Shown: in pieces, positions 16,416-21,824 of the stretch | Layout: the number at the start of each line of letters is the position of its first letter | Position numbering within the stretch: position 1 is the stretch's first letter | Source: JAVBLG01 sp031553655 | Lineage (GTDB): Bacteria; Desulfobacterota; Desulfovibrionia; Desulfovibrionales; Desulfovibrionaceae | Direction of reading: 5' to 3' | DNA length: 32,492 nucleotides | NCBI GenBank assembly: GCA_031553655.1 | Contig: JAVBLG010000076.1 | Span: forward strand, 1 to 32,492 | Position numbers and translations under genes: made by a program | Notes under the pieces: model-generated | The model's database searches: none | What the model was told of the DNA's origin: nothing | Seen by the model: the letters and a program-made list of their open reading frames with translations, nothing else

Positions 16416-16611
16416 GTTCGCTTCTTATCGTTAATATGGCTTACATATAAATTTTTTTCTTATGCTCTACCGATTTTCAGTACATAAAATGCAAGGACAT
16501 TTTCTCGACCTGTTTTCTCGTGGCATAGTGAAAAAAATGCAAATTTTTTATTTTTTCGGTTTGGCAATACATAAAAATTGCATAACAATTTCCGCATAAT
16601 AAAACATGATT

Positions 16612-16696
16612 GAGCTGTTGAGCTATTGGGCTGTCGAGCCATTGAACTGTCGAGCCGTTGGGCCATTGAGCCGTCGAGCTGTTGGGCTGTCGAGCC
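16612..16696. repeat. Degenerate 8-bp tandem repeat, block 1 (10.6 units)
   Basis: From 16612 the sequence parses into ten consecutive octamers plus a partial one, all of the form G-R-R-C-Y-R-T-Y: GAGCTGTT, GAGCTATT, GGGCTGTC, GAGCCATT, GAACTGTC, GAGCCGTT, GGGCCATT, GAGCCGTC, GAGCTGTT, GGGCTGTC, GAGCC. Every difference between units is a transition (A/G or C/T), so the purine/pyrimidine register is perfectly kept. Adjacent units can pair (GGGCT/AGCCC at the end). Confidence 0.9.
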
Positions 16697-16740
16697 CTAT
16701 TGAAATTTGTCATATAAAAACAATAAGATATTTTTAGGTC

Positions 16741-16816
16741 GAGTCATCAAGCCATTGAGTCATTGAGACATTGGGCTGCTGAGCCATCGGGCCGTTGGGC
16801 TGTTGGGCTGTCGAGC
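16741..16816. repeat. Degenerate 8-bp tandem repeat, block 2 (9.5 units)
   Basis: Nine octamers plus a partial one follow a 44-base AT-rich spacer after block 1: GAGTCATC, AAGCCATT, GAGTCATT, GAGACATT, GGGCTGCT, GAGCCATC, GGGCCGTT, GGGCTGTT, GGGCTGTC, GAGC. The same consensus applies, and all but one difference (A at position 4 of the fourth unit) are transitions. Confidence 0.9.
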
Positions 16817-17175
16817 TTTAAAATTCGGCACGGCTAAACAATAGGGTGAGCACGCCATATGAATCCATCTTGTCCGCATAATCTTCAATAAGGAACCGAG
16901 AGTCAGGCTACCCGTATCATTGATATGTATTTTTAAAGAGAAATCAGATATATAAATTATAGATATAAATAAGAAGCAAGGCGGTATGAAATCAGAATAT
17001 AAATAGCCAGTCTAAAATATTTTATAATTTAAACTCAGTTTAATGAGATTGATTATCAGTAGCTTGTAATTTTCTATATAGTTAAAGTCAATAGCAATAA
17101 TTTTTGTTATATTTTTATATATAATATGCTAAAATTAAATGGATATTTTTTTATTACATGTTGCGACAGTGCTTT

Positions 17176-17204
17176 TTGTGGACTTTTGTAAAGTCATATG
17201 TAAT
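17176..17204 (+). promoter_or_regulatory. Candidate promoter with a dyad operator in the spacer
   Basis: A -35-like TTGTGG (17176-17181) and a -10-like TGTAAT (17199-17204) are 17 bases apart, about 33 bases before the start of the 214-residue HTH protein. Inside the spacer lies the perfect dyad GACTTT-TGT-AAAGTC (17181-17195), a natural operator position. Autoregulation by the downstream HTH protein is an inference. Confidence 0.45.
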
Positions 17205-17236
17205 TTTGTGAGAAAAGTATTTTGCAGGAGACTGAT

Positions 17237-17881
17237 ATGAGCAAAAGCAACCCGCAATTCAGCGGCGGTAAAGTTTTAATAAACAATCCCGGAGACCTGA
17301 AGCAATACACATTGGCACGCCTTGAAATGGATAACCAAACCAGGGCCCATTATGCGGAGGTTGTGGGCACAAGCACGTCCACTCTCACCCGTTTTTTGAA
17401 TTCCAAAAAGGAAGGTGAAGCGGCCATCATCTTTGAGACAGCCCTGAAACTTATACTGAGCTTGGACGGCAGAGTGGAAATGCCGGCTCTTGATCACGGC
17501 CAAAAGGAGATCGGCGAGCTTGAAAGGACTGTGGCCATGCACGATCTTGAGCTTCGCTTTTTGCGGGAGATGACCAATAACCAGACCAGAGTGCTAAAAT
17601 TCCTCACCGGAACCGCCGACTCCGAACCGAATGAAGAGTATTTGCCCAGCGCGTCCTCGCTGCTTTCCAGGGCCAAAAATGCCAATGTGGGCACTGTTGA
17701 CGGGCTTGAGGAAGCCATCCGCATACAGGAGCTTGAACTTAAATACCTGCGGGAAGCGGCGGACAATCAAACCCGTTTGATCAAGCTGCTCACCGGCGAA
17801 ACAGGCCCGGCAACTATGCCGGTAAAGGAAGCGCCGATAGCCCCCGTGAAGCGTGGCAGAAAAAAGAAATCCGGCCTGTAG
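17237..17881 (+). CDS. HTH protein with a duplicated coiled-coil segment
   Basis: I do not recognise the family. I chose ATG 17237-17239 because AGGAG is 6 bases upstream. A TTG 15 bases earlier is in frame but includes the ribosome binding site. The N-terminal part contains a likely helix-turn-helix (TRAHYAEVVGTSTSTLTRFL, about residues 35-54). Two imperfect ~32-residue repeats follow, each a charged coiled-coil-like helix ending in LTG: one near residues 96-126 (LELRFLREMTNNQTRVLKFLTG, split here as LELRFLREMTNN and QTRVLKFLTG), the other near 161-191 (LELKYLREAADN, QTRLIKLLTG). The C-terminus is basic (KRGRKKKS). It may be an oligomeric DNA-binding regulator. It is the first rightward gene after the control region and sits behind a dyad-bearing promoter. 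Confidence 0.65.
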   Translation: MSKSNPQFSGGKVLINNPGDLKQYTLARLEMDNQTRAHYAEVVGTSTSTLTRFLNSKKEGEAAIIFETALKLILSLDGRVEMPALDHGQKEIGELERTVAMHDLELRFLREMTNNQTRVLKFLTGTADSEPNEEYLPSASSLLSRAKNANVGTVDGLEEAIRIQELELKYLREAADNQTRLIKLLTGETGPATMPVKEAPIAPVKRGRKKKSGL

Positions 17882-17912
17882 CCGGACAAAATATGTTGGT
17901 AGAGGAGGAAAT

Positions 17913-18269
17913 ATGAACTATCCCTGGCTCGACGAATATTGCCTGGCCAAGCCCGGCTGCGAAAAGGATTACAAAGCTGAATGGGAGGCCACGCGCTATA
18001 TGCTGGCCGGAAAAATGTTTGCCCTTATGGGTGAAAACAAAGAGAAGCAGCCTTTCATCAACCTGAAAATTGAACCTTTTCGCGGGGCCGCCCTGCGCCA
18101 GGACTATAAAGACATCACCCCCGGCTACTATATGAACAAGCTGCACTGGAATTCCGTGCGCCTTAACGGCGAAGTGCCGGACGATGTGCTCAAGGAAATG
18201 ATTGATGAATCCTACCAAATTCTACTGGATTCCCTCCCGAAAAAGGTGCAGAGCAAAATTCTGGGATAG
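17913..18269 (+). CDS. MmcQ/YjbR-family protein
   Basis: This 118-residue protein fits the YjbR/MmcQ (DUF419) family, small CyaY-like-fold proteins sometimes described as DNA-binding but of uncertain function. Family features in order are the opening CLAKPGCEKDYKAEWEATRY, then GKMFALMG, INLKIEP, the hallmark PGYYMNKLHWNSV (about residues 70-82), GEVPDDVLKEMIDESY and LPKKVQ near the end. Length is typical. ATG 17913-17915 has a strong GAGGAGG 4 bases upstream. It follows the HTH protein by 31 bases, so the two probably share a transcript. It has no known role in conjugation and is likely cargo or an accessory gene. Confidence 0.8.
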   Translation: MNYPWLDEYCLAKPGCEKDYKAEWEATRYMLAGKMFALMGENKEKQPFINLKIEPFRGAALRQDYKDITPGYYMNKLHWNSVRLNGEVPDDVLKEMIDESYQILLDSLPKKVQSKILG

Positions 18270-18270
18270 A

Positions 18271-18316
18271 TTTGACGGGATGCGATTGCTATATTTACTT
18301 TTGCGGGCGGAAGTAA
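18271..18316 (+). promoter_or_regulatory. Possible promoter and small hairpin before the 18356 gene
   Basis: TTGACG (18272-18277) and a weak TTTACT (18294-18299) are 16 bases apart, overlapping a 6-bp inverted repeat TTACTT/AAGTAA (18295-18300/18311-18316). This may be a promoter with an operator or only chance; there is no T run to make it a terminator. Confidence 0.25.
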
Positions 18317-18355
18317 GTATTCTGGTGTGAGCACAATCTTGAGGAGTGTTAAAAT

Positions 18356-18850
18356 ATGCAGCTTACCACTGAACAAAAATATGCGATTCTGGACGCTTCC
18401 CTGGCGGCCGCCGAACGCGGCGACAGGCCGGAGCATAGCCGTCTTATTCGCCAAATTCCTCTTGTTCCGCATTTGGCCAAAACCGCCAAAGAGATTTGGG
18501 GAAAAGAGTTTCTTTTGAAAGCAGGTTATGACCTTTCAGCTGCCGAGGCCGCATATGGATCTGACTGGCTTGATCAGTGAAATTTTGGATCAAATCAGCT
18601 AGTCCGCAATCCTGATGCATATAAGAACGCTACCGTAACATATCCGGCAAAACGCAAAGAGAACGGCCTGCCTCTGGACAGCTTTCGCGAATTTATTAAA
18701 AGCCATTCGACCAGATTGGCCAATCGCCTAGCCGGGCATCTGGCATTGCCTGAAAAGGAAATATTAAGACAGCGGAAGGTTCTTTTGGCTGCCGCAAGAG
18801 ACGCTTACCTTGTCCTGCAAAAAGAAGCTCTTTCGGATGACAAGAAGTAG
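18356..18850 (+). pseudogene. Unknown 164-codon gene interrupted by an in-frame TGA
   Basis: I do not recognise the product. ATG 18356-18358 has GAGGAG 9 bases upstream and opens a 74-residue frame (MQLTTEQKYAILDASLAAAE onward) ending at TGA 18578-18580. The same frame continues without a stop for 89 more codons to TAG 18848-18850. This second part has normal codon use and an amphipathic, charged sequence (PAKRKENGLPLDSFREFI; LRQRKVLLAAARDAYLVL). It has no good start codon or ribosome binding site of its own. The simplest reading is one 163-residue gene with a nonsense mutation, perhaps TGG (Trp) to TGA, between LDQ and NFGSNQ. A naturally short 74-residue protein followed by relic sequence is the alternative. 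It converges on the CI-like repressor gene 15 bases away. Confidence 0.6.
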
Positions 18851-18865
18851 ATCGCCTCTAGATTT

Positions 18866-19255
18866 TTAATATCTTTTTCTCCGGCTTAACTCATCCTCCA
18901 GCGCCTGCTCAGGCAAGCAACCCAGAATACTCCGCAAAATAGATGCCGCTGAAGGCTGCATAAAATATTCCGCCTCGCCCGGGCCCTGTTCCTTCCAGGC
19001 TCCTGACGGGGTAAGCTTTTCTCCTTCCCCGGTGATGATCCATTCGGGGTTTATACCTTTTTTATTCAGATTCATCAGCCATGTGGCCGGTATGCTCCTA
19101 CGCCTGGATGCGTCAGAGATGGATGACTGCCTGATTTCAAGCAAAGCCCCCAGTTCGGCCTGAGTGCGGCAACCGGTAATTTCGTAAATTCTGGTCAATT
19201 GTGCGGTAAATGTCGTTCCTGACATCGTGGCGGGATCTTCGGTAGTCTTTGGCAT
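18866..19255 (-). CDS. Phage CI-type HTH repressor
   Basis: The 129-residue protein carries a bacteriophage CI repressor N-terminal-type HTH domain. It shows TRIYEITGCRTQAELGALLE, then IRQSSISDASRRRSIPATWL, ending with the family signature INPEWIITGEG (about residues 70-80), as in 'WLLTGEG' of these repressors. The C-terminal part is short (SILGCLPEQALEDELSRRKR) and lacks the S24 peptidase domain, so there is no sign of RecA-driven self-cleavage. I chose ATG 19253-19255 because GGAGG lies about 6 bases upstream; longer frames add an implausible N-terminus. It faces away from the traH operon, with the structured region at 19312-19471 between them. That makes it a good candidate to control one or both directions. 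Confidence 0.75.
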   Translation of the reverse strand: MPKTTEDPATMSGTTFTAQLTRIYEITGCRTQAELGALLEIRQSSISDASRRRSIPATWLMNLNKKGINPEWIITGEGEKLTPSGAWKEQGPGEAEYFMQPSAASILRSILGCLPEQALEDELSRRKRY

Positions 19256-19311
19256 GTCTTCCCTCCGGCGGTGCTGCGAGTGCGGCAACCACCGGCTGGT
19301 AATCGCCGGGA

Positions 19312-19471
19312 GCTGATAACCGTATAGGGACGGCGGGTGGATTCCCCCCGCGAGGGGGTATTTTATTGACCGCACTCCCGGCGCGCAAGCCAAGAGACGA
19401 CCGTGCTTGCCAAGCAAGCACAGCCCCGCGCGTCAGGCGACGGTCCGCCCTATAGTCAAGGTGTTATCAGC
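19312..19471. other. Nested inverted repeat / possible structured RNA or transfer-origin-like element
   Basis: Outer arms GCTGATAAC (19312-19320) and GTTATCAGC (19463-19471) enclose a second pair TATAGGG (19323-19329) and CCCTATA (19448-19454). Inside are CCCCC/GGGGG (19345-19349/19354-19358), a 7-bp helix of 19380-19386 with 19428-19434 (one G-U), and the perfect GTGCTTGC-CAA-GCAAGCAC (19403-19421). No gene crosses the region. It could be the leader of the traH operon, a small RNA, an operator cluster or part of an origin of transfer; the sequence alone does not decide. Confidence 0.6.
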
Positions 19472-19610
19472 ACCTGCCTCCAATATGCCGTAAGTGACCG
19501 GCTGTAGTCAACAAAGCAGATCGCATAACTTTGCCGTGTTGTGTCGCCGTAAATTTTTCCCGTACCCTCCTTGCGCTCCATTGCCCACCGGCCGGAATAG
19601 TTAAGGAAGC

Positions 19611-19645
19611 CCTGAAGGTTTCCCCTGGTTTCAGGCCCGCTTTTT
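19611..19645 (+). terminator. Terminator- or attenuator-like hairpin before the traH operon
   Basis: CCTGAA (19611-19616) pairs with TTCAGG (19630-19635). CCCGC and TTTTT (19641-19645) follow, ending 28 bases before the trbI-like start codon. The stem is only 6 bp and the loop 13 bases, so it is a moderate terminator at best. Its position suggests it could end transcripts from the structured region or act as an attenuator. Confidence 0.45.
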
Positions 19646-19673
19646 CAACTATTCAAAATCAATGGAGTGTCTG

Positions 19674-20147
19674 ATGAGTAACCAGCCCAAGGAGCATGGT
19701 TCCCTTTATCGTGTGGATTTGCTGATTTGTTTTTTTGCTTCAGTTCTGGCCAGCGCGGTTTTGTGCGCCAAGCTGATCCGTGCAGTGCCGGATATCGCGT
19801 CCGTGGACTACCGGGCTTTATCCGAAGCCAAGCTGGCGGTTCTCACCCAGGCGGCCATGGACGGCAAGCCGGTGAACGAAGCCGAATTGAAAGATTTTTT
19901 GCTTCAACTTAACGGCAGCATAGACCGTATGGCTCAAGGACGTCTTATTTTCGTATCCGGCACTGTTCTCAGTGGCGCTGACGACATCACCGAAAAAGTC
20001 GCGGGCGATCTTGGCCTTGACCTGTCTAAAAACCTTGTGCCCACATTATCCAATATGGCCAACCGCGTGGATCAAGCCCTGCAAAAAGGCATGACTCCCA
20101 AAGCGCAGCAGGCCCCGGCCCTAAAATCTTCCCGAACTCCGGAATAG
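19674..20147 (+). CDS. trbI: TrbI-like (F-type) small inner-membrane transfer protein
   Basis: In F, TrbI is a small bitopic inner-membrane protein that affects pilus retraction. The 157-residue product has one N-terminal transmembrane helix (about residues 15-35). It then has a helical region with RALSEAKLAVLTQ and the motif RLIFVSGTVLSGADDIT (about 91-107), which parallels 'VILVSPAVVQGAPDIS' of TrbI. The tail is Ala/Pro-rich. I chose ATG 19674-19676 since GGAG is 6 bases upstream; an in-frame ATG at 19662 would place that site inside the gene. It opens the second tra operon and ends 8 bases before traH. The match is by motif and topology, so moderate. Confidence 0.65.
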   Translation: MSNQPKEHGSLYRVDLLICFFASVLASAVLCAKLIRAVPDIASVDYRALSEAKLAVLTQAAMDGKPVNEAELKDFLLQLNGSIDRMAQGRLIFVSGTVLSGADDITEKVAGDLGLDLSKNLVPTLSNMANRVDQALQKGMTPKAQQAPALKSSRTPE

Positions 20148-20155
20148 GCGCGGCC

Positions 20156-21814
20156 ATGTCAGATAATAAGTCCTTTGCCGCGCGTTTGGCCGTGGCGCTC
20201 CTGTGTTTTTCACTCTGTCTTGGCCCCATACCGGCCAGGGCGGACTGGTTCAGCGGCTTGATCGACAATTTGCAAACCAACAGCCCAAGCGCCTGGGAAG
20301 GCCAGAAACGCGGCTACTTTACTGGCGGCGGCATGACCATTCGTAATCAGGCCAGCCGCAACCCCTTGTTCAACATTCAGCCGCCGCGCATCAATGCCGG
20401 ATGCGGCGGCATAGACGTGTTCTGGGGCGGATTCTCCTATCTCAACCCGGAATATCTGATCAAAATGTTCCAGAACATCATGACCGCCGCTCCGGCCTAT
20501 GCCTTCAAGCTGGCCCTGGATCAGCTCTGCGCGCCCTGCGGCAAGATTATCGCCGAACTGAAAGCCCTGGCCGATGCCGTAAACAGCGCGGCCCTGGATG
20601 AATGCGGTCTGGCCTCGTCCATGGTGGCTATGGGCGGCGACGCCGTGGCTTCAATGATTGGCATGGACATGCAGAAAGGCACAAATACCGGTGATACCTG
20701 GGTTTCGGATCTAATCTCCAAAACCACGGCCACAGTAAACGATTTTGTGGCCAAAGGGCGGCAGTTGCAGGGCTGGATGTATTGCGGCGGCCTGCAAAAC
20801 CATGATCCCGCCCGCTTTGAAAAATGCATGAAGTTCGCCGACATCACCGGGGCGATATGGGATCGCGCCCAACGCGCCGGCACGGAAGAACAGCGGGATC
20901 TGGACGAGACCTTCATTGATATTGCAAGGGCCTACTTCGGCGAAATGATTATCACTGAAAGCGAAGCCGCGGACGGCGGCGACGGCACAGACGGCAAATC
21001 CATGTACAAGGTGGATTTTCGTCCGGCCTGCGATTCCACCGGCGGCGCTTCCGGCCTGGTGCGCAATATGCTCGGCAATATGAGCATTGCCGGCGCACCC
21101 GGTTCCGCGACGATGCAGCCCGGCACCACGCCTTCCGGCGATACTTCTTCGGCGCTTGTCACTCCAGGGGCCGCCAACAAAGACGCCACCACTTTTGACG
21201 CCAGCACCCAGATAATGATGATGCAGGTCAACCGCGACGGCAGCGGCAAGGCTACCGCCTTCAAAGGCTGCCAGCCCGCGCCCATTCCCGCCGCTCTGAA
21301 AGTCAAAATACATGAGCGTTCCCAACGCGCCATACAGGCCATCAGCGAGTCCATGCAAAACAACCCCGGCACCACTCTGGATCAGGAAACCATACAGGTG
21401 GTCATGAACTCCAGAATTCCCGTGTACCAGGTCATCAACAGTCTGGCCTACCGGGGCTACTACGGTGGGGTGATCACCGGGGCCGAGCAGGAAGCGCTCG
21501 TGAAGATAACGACCATCGGCTACGCGCAGTATGTGTTGGAGGAATTTGTGAACAAGGCCGAAGGCGCTCTGGATCGCGCTTTTCTGCAAATGAAGAACAG
21601 CCGCGAAGGCATGCCAGTGGCCCCGGAGAGCTATGAAACCGGCTACAAGAGCATCAAAGACAATATCAAGACTTTCCGCGCGGCTTTCGCGGCTGGTTTC
21701 GGCATGGCTTATGAGGAATTTCAGAACGCGTTCAAGCAGAACAATGAATTCATCCAGATGCGTGAGCACTTCATTTCGTTGATCAAAAAACGCGATATGC
21801 GTTCGGTTTTTTAA
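20156..21814 (+). CDS. traH: TraH, F-type pilus assembly protein
   Basis: TraH is a periplasmic protein of the F-type system needed for pilus assembly and mating-pair stabilisation with TraF, TraG and TraN. The 552-residue product has a signal peptide (about 1-29, ending PARA). The diagnostic opening is GYFTGGGMTIRNQ, then CGGIDVFWGGFSYLNPEYL (about residues 82-100), followed by AYAFKLALDQLCAPCG with a Cys pair. A later Cys and a long helical C-terminus complete it. It is longer than TraH of F (458), the extra length lying mainly in a Gly/Ala/Thr-rich middle (about 300-345). It is followed 10 bases later by traC. In F, traH is far from traC; here they are adjacent. Confidence 0.9.
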   Translation: MSDNKSFAARLAVALLCFSLCLGPIPARADWFSGLIDNLQTNSPSAWEGQKRGYFTGGGMTIRNQASRNPLFNIQPPRINAGCGGIDVFWGGFSYLNPEYLIKMFQNIMTAAPAYAFKLALDQLCAPCGKIIAELKALADAVNSAALDECGLASSMVAMGGDAVASMIGMDMQKGTNTGDTWVSDLISKTTATVNDFVAKGRQLQGWMYCGGLQNHDPARFEKCMKFADITGAIWDRAQRAGTEEQRDLDETFIDIARAYFGEMIITESEAADGGDGTDGKSMYKVDFRPACDSTGGASGLVRNMLGNMSIAGAPGSATMQPGTTPSGDTSSALVTPGAANKDATTFDASTQIMMMQVNRDGSGKATAFKGCQPAPIPAALKVKIHERSQRAIQAISESMQNNPGTTLDQETIQVVMNSRIPVYQVINSLAYRGYYGGVITGAEQEALVKITTIGYAQYVLEEFVNKAEGALDRAFLQMKNSREGMPVAPESYETGYKSIKDNIKTFRAAFAAGFGMAYEEFQNAFKQNNEFIQMREHFISLIKKRDMRSVF

Positions 21815-21824
21815 AGGGAAATAT

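Larger units (their letters stand above)
16416..17175. other. AT-rich control region between the divergent gene blocks
   Basis: No convincing gene lies here. The stretch holds two blocks of degenerate 8-bp repeats (16612-16696 and 16741-16816, listed separately). Around them, especially 16900-17160, the DNA is strongly AT-rich. Within it a direct repeat of GAAATCAGA(T)ATATAAAT occurs at 16940-16957 and 16988-17004. Two short frames across the octamer blocks encode only low-complexity peptides and lack ribosome binding sites. Leftward promoters for the trbC-traN operon should lie here, but I could not pick one with confidence. Confidence 0.6.

Noticed and set aside
16612..16816. CRISPR array or protein repeat at the octamers
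   Set aside because: Units are 8 bp with no unique spacers and no cas genes; the frames give only low-complexity peptides without starts.
18578..18580. Selenocysteine at the in-frame TGA
   Set aside because: No SECIS-like hairpin directly follows, and the protein shows no redox motif; a nonsense mutation is simpler.
19345..19366. Terminator at CCCCC/GGGGG followed by TATTTTATT
   Set aside because: The T run is broken and no gene ends there; it is treated as part of the nested structure.
20711..21769. Long open frame on the minus strand across traH
   Set aside because: It is antisense to a clear TraH; no ribosome binding site or domain supports it.
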